NCBI RefSeq assembly: GCF_044891285.1
Contig: NZ_JAUIYO010000003.1
Location: 124,001-188,000, forward strand
From: Pseudobacillus lumedeiriae
Lineage (GTDB): Bacteria > Bacillota > Bacilli > Bacillales > Domibacillaceae
DNA: 64,000 nucleotides
Reading direction: 5' to 3'
A program made the position numbers and the translations under genes. Positions 1 to 7,621 of this stretch are shown here, in pieces; position 1 is the stretch's first letter, and the number at the start of each line of letters is the position of its first letter. A model generated the notes under the pieces. That model searched no databases. It worked only from the letters and a program-made list of their open reading frames with translations, and was not told the origin of the DNA.

Positions 1-165
1 GAGGCGGAGCTGGACAACAGAAAAGCACAAGCGTCTCGTTCAGCCCCGACAGGCAAATGTTCTTCAATCAAAGAAGCCGCTCTTTGGCTTCATTGGGGGA
101 AGGTTATTTGACCCGAGGGGCTAGGCGCTGCAGCTGAACAAGAAAAGCGCAAGCGCCTTCTTACA
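1..165. repeat. dispersed palindromic repeat, family A (partial tandem)
   Basis: Contains the tail of one unit (GGCGGAGCTGGACAACAG), one complete unit of about 125 bp (about 21-145) and the first bases of a third (AAAAGCGCAAGCGCC). The full unit is an imperfect inverted repeat. It begins with an AAAAGCGxAAGCG block, carries GACAGGCAAATGTTCTT near one end and GGTTATTTGACC near the other, and closes with GGCGCTGCAGCTG. The same unit recurs at 7098-7580 and, diverged, at 62429-62590. No coding function is evident. Confidence 0.75.
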
Positions 166-223
166 AAAGAATTCACTATTTCCTTAATTTTCAAAAATAA
201 AGTGAACATTTCTCTTTCCTATG

Positions 224-250
224 TAAATATTTTTCGTAAACTTCCGATAT
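224..250 (+). promoter_or_regulatory. SigD-type promoter of hemAT
   Basis: TAAA at 224-227, a 15-bp spacer, then TCCGATAT at 243-250. This matches the motility sigma factor consensus TAAA-N15-GCCGATAT with one mismatch. It lies 72 bp upstream of hemAT, a chemotaxis gene, so SigD control is expected from family knowledge. Confidence 0.7.
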
Positions 251-322
251 GTAAGATAAGGTTATTTTTAAAAGAGCGATGGAATCCTGTCGTATAATTG
301 ATGGGGCTATAGGAGTGGGATT

Positions 323-1633
323 ATGATATTTTTCAGAACAAAAGCAAAGAAAACAGCTGAAATCGAGTTAGCAGCTTCTATTTCAGCTGTTGGGCGTCTG
401 TCTGTACGCCCTGAAAGCAGCCTTTCTAATCAACTGGATATGATCCATTTGACAGAAAAAGATTTGACGACCGTTAAGGCATTGCAGCCTCTCGTGGAAA
501 AGAACCTCGACAGCATTGTAACCACTTTTTATGATACGATTATTAAACAGCCAAATCTGCTCGATATTATTCAGAATCATAGCAGCGTCGAACGGCTGAA
601 AAAAACATTAAGACAGCATATTTGGGAATTATTTAACGGAGAGATTGATGATGAATTTATTAATAAGCGGCTTCGTATTGCCTATGTACATGTACGCATC
701 GGCTTAAAAACCAAATGGTATATGTCTGCTTTCCAGGAACTTTTCAACCTTCTTACAGACGTGATCTTCCGCCAGGACAAAACAGCTGATGAAAAGTTCC
801 AAGAAATATCCTCTGTCTCTAAACTGTTAAACCTTGAGCAGCAGCTCGTCCTTGAAGCCTATGAAAATGAGGAGGAACGCATCCGTGCGGTAGCTCAGCA
901 AAAGAAGGAGATACTGATAGGAAGGGTTCACTCGATTTCTCAAGAGCTTGCAGCTATTTCGGAGGAAACAAGCGCTTCCTTAAAAGAATTGGGCATGAAA
1001 TCGGATTCAATTTTACAAATCTCAAAAGACGGCATGACGCTTGCAGATGAATCCGCCAATCATTCCTTAAAAGGTCAGAAAATGCTAAAAGAACAAGAAG
1101 AACAGCTGACAGATATCCAAACAGCAGTGACGGATATCCATACATTTTCAACGGAGTTAAACCATATCGCATCTAGCATTACAGAAGTCATCACGATCGT
1201 CGGCAATATTGCCGGCCAGACAAACTTGCTGGCATTAAATGCTTCGATTGAAGCTGCACGCGCTGGAGAATACGGCAAAGGCTTCGCCGTTGTTGCCGAA
1301 GAGATCCGCAAATTATCGGATCAGACGAAAACATCCACCGCTAACGTTTCTGATCATATCATGAAAACAAACGGTCTGATTGGACAAATGAGCCAATCCG
1401 TCGATAAGGTCAATGAATTAGTGGCTAAAGGAATCGACAGTATGGAAAAAACAGGGGAAGACTTCAATCAATTGCTCGAATTAATCGCCAATACGAAGCA
1501 GCAAAATCACCTCATCGAAGACGAAATGGAACAGCTTAACCGCATTGTCGAGGAAATCGAACACGCTTCTGAAGAAGTCGCGAACTCGGCTGTTGCTCTA
1601 AGTGATTCTACAGATGACTTGCATGACAACTAA
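323..1633 (+). CDS. hemAT: heme-based aerotaxis transducer HemAT
   Basis: Cytoplasmic globin-coupled methyl-accepting chemotaxis protein, 436 aa, which senses oxygen through heme and signals to CheA. Residues about 30-180 form the globin sensor. Tyr70 (in TTFYDTI), proximal His123 (AYVHVRIG) and Tyr133 fall at the same numbering as the ligand-pocket residues of B. subtilis HemAT. Residues about 200-430 are the methyl-accepting signalling domain, with the conserved hairpin tip around residues 300-325 (AGQTNLLALNASIEAARAGE). There are no membrane segments, as expected. The start follows GGAGTGGG at good spacing. A SigD-like promoter precedes it and a strong bidirectional terminator follows, so it is probably monocistronic. 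Confidence 0.96.
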   Translation: MIFFRTKAKKTAEIELAASISAVGRLSVRPESSLSNQLDMIHLTEKDLTTVKALQPLVEKNLDSIVTTFYDTIIKQPNLLDIIQNHSSVERLKKTLRQHIWELFNGEIDDEFINKRLRIAYVHVRIGLKTKWYMSAFQELFNLLTDVIFRQDKTADEKFQEISSVSKLLNLEQQLVLEAYENEEERIRAVAQQKKEILIGRVHSISQELAAISEETSASLKELGMKSDSILQISKDGMTLADESANHSLKGQKMLKEQEEQLTDIQTAVTDIHTFSTELNHIASSITEVITIVGNIAGQTNLLALNASIEAARAGEYGKGFAVVAEEIRKLSDQTKTSTANVSDHIMKTNGLIGQMSQSVDKVNELVAKGIDSMEKTGEDFNQLLELIANTKQQNHLIEDEMEQLNRIVEEIEHASEEVANSAVALSDSTDDLHDN

Positions 1634-1676
1634 GAAAGCAGCAAATTCGTTCTAGGGAGACAATTAGCCGCTAGAT

Positions 1677-1720
1677 AAAAACACATGGCTTTTCATCATG
1701 AAAATGTCCATGTGTTTTTA
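1677..1720. terminator. bidirectional terminator hemAT / hxlR
   Basis: Arms AAAAACACATGG and CCATGTGTTTTT close a hairpin with T-runs on both sides, placed between convergent hemAT and the HxlR regulator. Confidence 0.85.
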
Positions 1721-1764
1721 TGTTTGGCCTCTTTCGGGTGAACTCATGATCCACCTCTTTCTTT

Positions 1765-2103
1765 TTAATCAGAACTTGCTCCGTCTTGCTCCCTAATTTC
1801 AACCCATTCCTCCGCCCACTTTGAAATTTCTTTCATAATCGGGGCAAGCGCCTTTCCTTTTTCCGTTAATGTATATTCCACCCGTACAGGCACTTCTGGA
1901 TACACTTTCCTAGTAACAAGCCCTTCCTCTTCCATTTCCTTCAGTCGCTCCGTCAACAGCTTTCCGCTGATCGGCAGCCCCGCTTTGATCTCTGAAAACC
2001 GCTGCGAACCTGAAAGAAGCTGATTAATAATCAATCCAGTCCATCGTTTTCCAAGCATCTGCATCCCCTTTTCAAACTTGGGACAAAGCTGAAAATCATT
2101 CAT
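1765..2103 (-). CDS. HxlR-family winged-helix regulator
   Basis: 112-aa MarR/DUF24-type DNA-binding regulator. The start chosen is the ATG behind AGAGGTG; an upstream GTG at 2112 lacks a ribosome site. The winged helix spans about residues 12-100, with the family signature CPKFEKGMQMLGKRWTGLII. Its only cysteine is Cys7, the position of the conserved redox cysteine in the YodB/HypR branch, so thiol or quinone sensing through one cysteine is a reasonable inference. It is divergent from a nitroreductase gene, the usual target of this subfamily, with a palindrome between them. The ligand is unknown. Confidence 0.88.
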   Translation of the reverse strand: MNDFQLCPKFEKGMQMLGKRWTGLIINQLLSGSQRFSEIKAGLPISGKLLTERLKEMEEEGLVTRKVYPEVPVRVEYTLTEKGKALAPIMKEISKWAEEWVEIREQDGASSD

Positions 2104-2182
2104 CCTCTTCACCTCTTTATTTTTTTATTATAGCCCTTTTCTCTTAAAGAAGAAATCTCTTCATCTTTATAAGCTTTGTTAC

Positions 2183-2228
2183 TTGACATACATTTGATTT
2201 ATTTTTATACTAAGTTACAAAATGTAAC
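2183..2228 (+). promoter_or_regulatory. SigA promoter and likely HxlR operator for nitroreductase
   Basis: TTGACA at 2183-2188, a 17-bp spacer and TATACT at 2206-2211 form a near-consensus SigA promoter. Immediately downstream, GTTACA-AAA-TGTAAC (2214-2228) is a perfect inverted repeat covering the predicted start of transcription, a good position for repression by the divergent HxlR protein. Confidence 0.72.
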
Positions 2229-2341
2229 AAATTGATTTTTCGAGCGATTATAACATTTCTTCAAACAAGGATAAGCGCTTTGAATGACAGACATACTGCT
2301 TTTATAGGTAGTAAAATTATTTATAGAAAGAGGGAATCATC

Positions 2342-2941
2342 ATGACAAAAGATTTTTACACAGCAGTGAAGGATAGACGCTCTATTTATGCCATCAGCAA
2401 AGAACAGCCTGTTTCTGACGAACGTATTCAAGAAATCGTTGAATTCGCAGTTAAGCATACTCCAACTTCCTTTAATTCGCAGTCTTCACGAGCAATTCTA
2501 CTTCTCGGGGAACAGCATGATAAATTCTGGAATTTAACAAAAGAAACATTGCGGGAAATCGTGCCAGAGGAAGACTTCGGCTCTACTGAAGAAAAAATGG
2601 AAATGTTTAAAGCTGGAACAGGTACAATTCTCTTCTTTGAAGATGAAAAGGTCATTAAAGGACTTCAAGAACAGTTTCCAACATACAGTGATAAGTTTCC
2701 AGACTATGCTCTGCAATCGTCCGGCATGCTTCAGCACATCGTCTGGACAGCACTTGAATTAGAAGGCTTCGGTGCTACCCTTCAGCACTATCAGCCGCTC
2801 ATCGATGAAAAAGTGCGCAACGAATGGAATGTGCCCGAAAACTGGACACTGCATGCACAAATGCCATTTGGTACACCAGCTGCCCCTGCAGGAGACAAAG
2901 AATTCCAGCCAATTAGTGAACGTGTTAAAGTGTTTAAATAA
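2342..2941 (+). CDS. nitroreductase family protein (Frm2/Hbn1-like)
   Basis: 199-aa FMN-dependent oxidoreductase of the small nitroreductase group related to yeast Frm2/Hbn1. The N-terminal VKDRRSIYAI contains the arginines that contact the FMN phosphate. SGMLQHIVWTALELEGFGATLQHY in the second half is the family helix plus strand near the flavin. Expected activity is NAD(P)H-dependent reduction of nitro or quinone compounds; the natural substrate is unknown. It has a strong ribosome site (AGAGGGAATCATC). The divergent HxlR gene with an operator at +1 suggests induction by electrophile stress. Confidence 0.87.
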   Translation: MTKDFYTAVKDRRSIYAISKEQPVSDERIQEIVEFAVKHTPTSFNSQSSRAILLLGEQHDKFWNLTKETLREIVPEEDFGSTEEKMEMFKAGTGTILFFEDEKVIKGLQEQFPTYSDKFPDYALQSSGMLQHIVWTALELEGFGATLQHYQPLIDEKVRNEWNVPENWTLHAQMPFGTPAAPAGDKEFQPISERVKVFK

Positions 2942-2949
2942 TAAATAAT

Positions 2950-2980
2950 GGAGCTGTCCCTTTGGGGGCAGCTCCTCTTT
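2950..2980. terminator. terminator between nitroreductase and nagB
   Basis: GGAGCTG and CAGCTCC pair around a short loop, followed by a T-rich tract, between two convergent genes. Confidence 0.75.
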
Positions 2981-2982
2981 CA

Positions 2983-3714
2983 TTACTTTTTCATTTTTGT
3001 TAAGGCTGCTTCGTCAATAATCACCGTTGTGTTCGGATGATTGTTTAACACCGAAGCTGGAAAGTTTTCATTCGCCTCTCCGCTGAACAGCTGTGCTGCC
3101 GTTTCTGCTTTCGACTCCCCAGAAATAAGCATGACAATTTCTTTCGCACGCATAATGGTTTCGATTCCCATTGTCAGTGCATGTGTAGGCACTTCAGCGT
3201 CACTTGGGAAAAAACGAGCATTCGCTTTTCTCGTCGATTCCTCAAGCGTAACGACGTGGGTAAGCGAATCAAATGATGTACCTGGCTCATTGAAGCCGAT
3301 ATGGCCGTTGCCGCCAATGCCAAGTACTTGTAAGTCGATATTCCCTGCCTCTTTAATCAACTGTTCATATTCGCTGCATTCTGCTTGTAAATCTTCCTTT
3401 TCCCCGTTTGGCAAATGAATGTTTTCTTCTGGTACGTCAATGTGATCAAACAAATGATGTCTCATGTACGCATAATAACTGCTCTCATCCGTCCGTTTCA
3501 GCCCCGCATACTCATCTAAGTTAAACGTTGTGACATTTTTGTAACTCGTTCCTGCTGTGCGATGATCGTCCACTAACCGTTTATACATCCCTTCTGGCGT
3601 TCCTCCCGTTGCAAGACCAAGCACTAGTTTCGGGTTCTGTTTTACTCTTTCTAATACAAACTGAGCAGCTGCTTCGCTTAATTCGTTATAATCTTTTACT
3701 TTTATTATTTTCAT
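2983..3714 (-). CDS. nagB: glucosamine-6-phosphate deaminase
   Basis: 243-aa cytosolic enzyme converting glucosamine-6-phosphate to fructose-6-phosphate and ammonia. It shows the phosphate loop GLATGGTP (residues 33-40), catalytic Asp67 in FNLDEY, and GIGGNGHIGFNEPG (132-145) carrying the ring-opening His138. The start chosen is the ATG behind AAAGGAG; longer in-frame versions extend through the leader hairpin. No nagA or nagR homologue lies beside it, so the gene is separated from the usual nag cluster. Confidence 0.95.
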   Translation of the reverse strand: MKIIKVKDYNELSEAAAQFVLERVKQNPKLVLGLATGGTPEGMYKRLVDDHRTAGTSYKNVTTFNLDEYAGLKRTDESSYYAYMRHHLFDHIDVPEENIHLPNGEKEDLQAECSEYEQLIKEAGNIDLQVLGIGGNGHIGFNEPGTSFDSLTHVVTLEESTRKANARFFPSDAEVPTHALTMGIETIMRAKEIVMLISGESKAETAAQLFSGEANENFPASVLNNHPNTTVIIDEAALTKMKK

Positions 3715-3752
3715 TATTGTATACTCCTTTAAATGGGAATTTATGGTCAAAA

Positions 3753-3817
3753 AAATAAAGAACGTACATAGCGTTCTCTTTATTTGTATCATAGTCTAAG
3801 CATTTTCTCCATTTCAA
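3753..3817 (-). promoter_or_regulatory. nagB promoter with terminator-like leader hairpin
   Basis: On the minus strand, TTGAAA (3812-3817), an 18-bp spacer and TATGAT (3788-3793) make a SigA promoter. The transcript would begin with a hairpin (AAATAAAGAACG against CGTTCTCTTTATTT, 3753-3785) directly followed by a T-run. The layout resembles an intrinsic terminator in the 5' leader, 39 bp before the ATG. Confidence 0.6.
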
Positions 3818-4097
3818 GAAAAATATTATTGTTTACCCTCTTTTATGCACAAGCAGAAATAAAAATGCCGCTAAGATTATGTCATCATTCTAAGGTTGTT
3901 TCATTTTTGATGAAAAGATATGATAGCTACAATACGATATACAACAAACACCTTTTAAAGAAGCTTTGTTATATGTGACTGTTGATTTCTTCCGCAGGCG
4001 CTTGCTTTCTGCTCCGGGCAACAAAGGAGCAACATCAATAATAGTTATTAACATAGTCTTGGAGAAAAGATTTCCATACGAGAATTGAGGGAATAGA

Positions 4098-4646
4098 ATG
4101 AACACAAAAGAACAAATTATTCACTGGTCGACTGTAGATTGCGGCCAGTGGCCATTATACGCAGCTCAGACGAAAAAAGGGCTTTGTTATGTCGGTTCGC
4201 CCGGGCAGTCGTATGAGGAATTCGAAGCGTCGATACGGAAACGATTTCCACAAGCCTTTCTTGTAAAAAGTGAGGAAACATTAAAGATATATACTGATGA
4301 ACTGCGAGAATATTTTGAAGGGACACGGCAATCGTTCTCCTTTCCTATAGATATAAAAGGAACGCCTTTTCAAGAGGAGATTTGGAAAGCTTTGAAACAG
4401 ATTCCTTATGGTAATACCTACTCTTATTCCGATATCGCTGAACGTATTCAAAAACCTAAGGCCGTTCGTGCGGTTGGAACAGCCATCGGCGCCAATCCTG
4501 TCCTTATCACCATACCATGTCACCGTGTGATCGGAAAAAATGGAGCAATTACCGGTTATCGCGGCGGCATCGAGATGAAACAATATTTGCTGCAATTAGA
4601 ATCACAACATAAAGAAGAAAAACTTCTCTCATGTTCACGAAAATAA
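4098..4646 (+). CDS. ogt: methylated-DNA--protein-cysteine methyltransferase
   Basis: 182-aa suicide repair protein that moves alkyl groups from O6-alkylguanine or O4-alkylthymine onto itself. The acceptor is Cys141 in IPCHRVIG, followed by the helix-capping GYRGG (153-157). The HTH that flips the base is at about 105-130 (YSYSDIAERIQKPKAVRAVG). The N-terminal ~80 residues form the non-catalytic domain. Start at ATG with GAGGGAA upstream. It stands alone between nagB and an S66-family gene. Confidence 0.93.
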   Translation: MNTKEQIIHWSTVDCGQWPLYAAQTKKGLCYVGSPGQSYEEFEASIRKRFPQAFLVKSEETLKIYTDELREYFEGTRQSFSFPIDIKGTPFQEEIWKALKQIPYGNTYSYSDIAERIQKPKAVRAVGTAIGANPVLITIPCHRVIGKNGAITGYRGGIEMKQYLLQLESQHKEEKLLSCSRK

Positions 4647-4683
4647 TCCAATCATATTCAAAAATTGAATGGAGAGAAAAAGA

Positions 4684-4722
4684 CTGACCCTAAAAAGTCG
4701 TTTTTAACGACCTTTTGGGTCA
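4684..4722 (-). terminator. terminator of the S66-family gene
   Basis: GACCC-AAAAGGTCGTTAAAAACGACTTTTTAGGGTC hairpin on the minus strand, with a T-run after it. Nearly the same hairpin sequence is reused after the GntR gene at 38357-38406. Confidence 0.8.
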
Positions 4723-4729
4723 GCCTCCT

Positions 4730-5707
4730 TTAAGATCCGCTAATAAGGATGTTCATTTTCCCGTTTTTGGCTGTGATTTCTGCCCACCCACCGATTGGCA
4801 GCGTAACAAGCGGATGGGTGTGTCCGAAGCTCACATTCGCGATGATTGGAATACCTTCCAGTTCCGGCTTATTTTCCAATAGCGAAATAAGCGCTGGTTC
4901 GGTCATGTCCGATTCTTTTTGAAAGCGTCCTACGAGAATTGCCTGCAAGTCTTTTGCATCCGGCAAATGAAGGATAGACTGTAAATCACGGTTAAACTTC
5001 ATTAAATGTGTTTCATTATCATCCTCAATAAACAGAACCGCCCCTTTTAAAGAAGGCATAAACTCTGTTCCTTGCAGCAATTTGATCGTGCTTAAATTAC
5101 CGCCAATGAGCCTTCCCTCCGCTTTCCCTTCCTTGACAATGACCGGGCCTTGATTCGGATAATACGTGCGCTCCTCCTCATCTACACACCATATGTCGTC
5201 ACTCCATGCCTCAGGAGGCTCGGGTTCAAGTGGAGCATCATTCGTCAAAGCAGCCAGTACCCCTTGTACGGTATAGTCCTCTAACTGCTTCATGCCAAAT
5301 GTCGAAAACTGCGGGCCTGAATAAGTGATTAAGCCAGTCTTTTGATAAATTGCCAATTGAAGCGCAGTAATGTCGCCATGACCCATTAAAATTTTCGGAC
5401 TCTGCTTAATAAGCTCATAATCAATATGAGCAAGCAGCTCATTCGTATTATAACCTCCGATCGCTGTAAAAATTGCTTTTACATTCGGATCGCTAAAGGC
5501 ATCGTGCAGATCTCGTATCCTATTTTCAACAGACGTAGAAAACACAAAATCATGCTCATGAACATAACGGCCAAACGTTACGCGGAAGCCAAGGTCCTCC
5601 AGTCTTCCTGTTGCAATCTTTACTTGTTCTCCTTTCACAATCGCCATGCTCATTGAAGGCGCAATGATTCGTATTTCATCTCCTGGCTGCAAACGCGGTG
5701 GCTGCAT
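4730..5707 (-). CDS. LD-carboxypeptidase / MccF-like S66 family protein, nucleophile missing
   Basis: 325-aa protein of peptidase family S66 (LdcA, MccF, YocD), cytoplasmic, normally cleaving L,D-peptide or acyl-sulfamoyl adenylate bonds. The fold is recognisable from IRIIAPS near the N-terminus, AIGGYNTNELL (82-92), FIEDDNE (the catalytic Glu) and SFGHTHP (the catalytic His). The motif that should read G-[YFH]-S-D-[IT]-T reads GHGDIT here, so the nucleophilic serine is Gly111 (codon GGC). The rest of the gene is intact. Either it is a non-hydrolytic derivative or the base needs confirmation. It is monocistronic with a strong terminator. Confidence 0.85.
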   Translation of the reverse strand: MQPPRLQPGDEIRIIAPSMSMAIVKGEQVKIATGRLEDLGFRVTFGRYVHEHDFVFSTSVENRIRDLHDAFSDPNVKAIFTAIGGYNTNELLAHIDYELIKQSPKILMGHGDITALQLAIYQKTGLITYSGPQFSTFGMKQLEDYTVQGVLAALTNDAPLEPEPPEAWSDDIWCVDEEERTYYPNQGPVIVKEGKAEGRLIGGNLSTIKLLQGTEFMPSLKGAVLFIEDDNETHLMKFNRDLQSILHLPDAKDLQAILVGRFQKESDMTEPALISLLENKPELEGIPIIANVSFGHTHPLVTLPIGGWAEITAKNGKMNILISGS

Positions 5708-5805
5708 ATCTTTCCCTCCAAATTAAATCAATAACGAACATAATTTATTTTACACACCTCAGACTGACTGCATTCGTTTATCAACAGTCTGGAACGTTCT
5801 TCATT

Positions 5806-6228
5806 TTAATCCGTTAAAATTCTCAGTGCCGCTTCACAACAAGCCTGGTCCTGATCCAGCGACCCGCCGCTCACTCCGATCCCGCCCGCAAGCTGATCTC
5901 CACAACGTACAGGGTAACCGCCGCCAAACACAGTCAGCCGCTCCGTATGCACAATGCCTATTTTTAATGACGGATTATCCTTAATAACATCATACCATTC
6001 GTGAGTGGGCCGCCCAAATGCCGCTGCCGTATAAGCTTTATCCTGAGCAATATTAATGCTCAACAGCGGGGCACCATCCATGCGGGAAAAAGCAAGCAAG
6101 TTCCCTCCTGCATCCATAATCGCTACATTAACAGCTATACCAAACTCACAGGCTTTTTCCTTCGCCGCATTCACCATCCGTTGGGCAAGCTCGTTCGAAA
6201 TAGTCTTTTGTTCAATAAACATCTTCAT
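5806..6228 (-). CDS. GlcG/HbpS-type heme-binding family protein
   Basis: 140-aa single-domain protein of the GlcG/HbpS (DUF336) family. The N-terminal helix ISNELAQRMVNAAKEKACEFG is followed by the conserved core VAIMDAGGNLLAFSRMDGAPLLS and a C-terminal GGYPVRCGDQLAGGIGVSGG. Family members bind heme or cobalamin, or accompany glycolate and diol use; the role here cannot be fixed from context. No signal peptide is seen. The start follows a weak purine tract. Confidence 0.85.
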   Translation of the reverse strand: MKMFIEQKTISNELAQRMVNAAKEKACEFGIAVNVAIMDAGGNLLAFSRMDGAPLLSINIAQDKAYTAAAFGRPTHEWYDVIKDNPSLKIGIVHTERLTVFGGGYPVRCGDQLAGGIGVSGGSLDQDQACCEAALRILTD

Positions 6229-6289
6229 TCTGCTTCACATCCTTACTATCATACATAAGTACTGTATTCTTCCTAAAGAAGGATAAGAA

Positions 6290-6311
6290 AAGACGGCACT
6301 TTGGCCGTCTC
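6290..6311 (-). terminator. terminator after the 49-aa ORF
   Basis: GACGGC-CAAAGT-GCCGTC followed by TTTTC on the minus strand, immediately after the stop codon of the small ORF. Confidence 0.65.
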
Positions 6312-6461
6312 TTACCTGCTATGTGCATGTGTGTTGTACATTTCCTGCATTCTTTCTTTAATTATGTGCATCACTTGTTCAATCTTACTGTCATCCCGGT
6401 AGGCTTCTTCATAAGCTTCTTGCATGAGTAACAATAACTGTTTTTGTTCGTGCACGTTCAT
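6312..6461 (-). CDS. small hypothetical protein, 49 aa
   Basis: Short ORF starting MNVHEQKQLLLLMQEAYEEA and ending in THAHSR. It has a good ribosome site (GAGGG, 6-base spacer) before the ATG and a terminator directly after the stop, which is the main support for it being real. The product is predicted to be entirely helical, acidic in the middle, with no cysteines or membrane segment. I do not recognise the family. Confidence 0.6.
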   Translation of the reverse strand: MNVHEQKQLLLLMQEAYEEAYRDDSKIEQVMHIIKERMQEMYNTHAHSR

Positions 6462-6684
6462 TCATTTCCCTCGATTATCAGATATATTTCTTTCTATTCA
6501 AACAGGTTTATCATACTACAAAACTTCTATTCTTCCAAGAAATAAGGTAAATATCTTCCTTTTTTGTCACATGTAAATTAAACATAAATATTTTTCATTT
6601 GACATGCTGTTGACACATTTGTTGTTTACATTAAGTATATCAAATAGTTACTTAGCCCTTTCTATACATAGGAGGAACAAATAG

Positions 6685-7041
6685 ATGAAGAAAAAAACAA
6701 TGTCTTATGTGATGAGCGGTGCTCTTTCAATTGGCATTTTAGGATCAGCTCCTTCAATGACCGCCGCAAGTCCAGCTGCAACAAAAGCCGAGATATCGTC
6801 GTATAAATATCGGGACGGCCAACAGTTGAAACGAATCAGAGATTTTTCCGACATCATCCTTGAACAAGCAGAATCGTTCGCCATTGATCCCAAAAACAAA
6901 GACCTGGAAACACTAGCTAAAGAAGTACGGGAAGCAAAGGTAAAACAGCAGGCTGCCGCTTTTGGCATTAGCCCATTAAACAAAGATATCGACACAATTA
7001 AACACGAAATCCGCCAAATCCAACGATCAATGAAACCTTAA
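6685..7041 (+). CDS. small secreted two-repeat protein (DUF2680-like)
   Basis: 118 aa with a Sec signal peptide (KKK, hydrophobic stretch, probable cleavage after the alanine-rich TAASPAATKA region at about residue 28-34). The mature part holds two imperfect ~23-residue repeats of the form F-x-I-x-P-x-N-K-D-[LI]-[DE]-T-[LI]-x-x-E-[VI]-R (about 63-86 and 92-113), resembling short secreted DUF2680-type proteins. The role is unknown. AGGAGG ribosome site, own terminator. Confidence 0.75.
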   Translation: MKKKTMSYVMSGALSIGILGSAPSMTAASPAATKAEISSYKYRDGQQLKRIRDFSDIILEQAESFAIDPKNKDLETLAKEVREAKVKQQAAAFGISPLNKDIDTIKHEIRQIQRSMKP

Positions 7042-7054
7042 TCCCCCTCTCCTT

Positions 7055-7090
7055 TAAGCTGTCCATCTGGCAGCTTATTTACTTTTATTT
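7055..7090 (+). terminator. terminator of the secreted repeat protein
   Basis: AAGCTG-tccatctgg-CAGCTT followed by a T-rich run. Confidence 0.75.
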
Positions 7091-7097
7091 TATACTG

Positions 7098-7580
7098 AAG
7101 AAAAGCGGAAGAGCCTGTTCTGCTCCGACAGGCAAATGTTCTTCACCCAAGAAAGTCGCTCTTTGACTTCATTGGGTGAAGGTTATTTGACCCGAGGAGC
7201 AAGGCGCTGCAGCTGGACAGGAAAAGCGGAGCCGACTGCTCTGGGGCGACAAGCATATGACTGGCTGACGAAATGGCGCTTTTCAGCCATGCAGTTGGAC
7301 TGGCATATGACCTCGAGCCCCAAGGAGGCGCAGCTAGACAATAGAAAAGCGGAAGCGCCTGTTCTGCCCCGACAAGCAAATGTTCTTTTCCCGATGAAGC
7401 CGCTCTTTGACTTCATTGAGAAAAGGTTATTTGACCTCGAGGGGCTGGGCGCTGCAGCTGGACAGGAAAAGCGGAGCCGACTGCTCTGGGGCGACAAGCA
7501 TATGACTGGCTGACGAAATGGCGCTTTTCAGCCATGCAGTCAGACTGGCATATGACCTCGGAGCTAGACAATAGAAGATC
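7098..7580. repeat. tandem A-B-A-B palindromic repeat block
   Basis: Four units of about 115-130 bp: A1 (about 7098-7212), B1 (7213-7340), A2 (7341-7465), B2 (7466-7580). A units match the window-start copies. B units start AAAAGCGGAGCCGACTGC and contain AGCATATGAC and GGCATATGACC as opposing arms. B1 and B2 are almost identical for about 100 bp, implying recent duplication. Each unit can fold on itself. Open frames crossing the block are composition artefacts. Confidence 0.85.
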
Positions 7581-7621
7581 GGAAGTACTTGAAACTAGAC
7601 CGTAAAAATGAGGTGATACAG

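Noticed and set aside
3714..3817. glmS-type ribozyme or amino-sugar riboswitch before nagB
   Set aside because: The leader is only a short hairpin and lacks the conserved core of known amino-sugar ribozymes.
7136..7513. 125-aa open reading frame on the plus strand and two on the minus strand
   Set aside because: They lie entirely within the tandem palindromic repeat block; the translations repeat the DNA repeat and have no ribosome site.
7098..7580. Possible CRISPR array
   Set aside because: Units are long self-complementary sequences alternating in two types, without unique spacers of constant length, and no cas genes are in the window.
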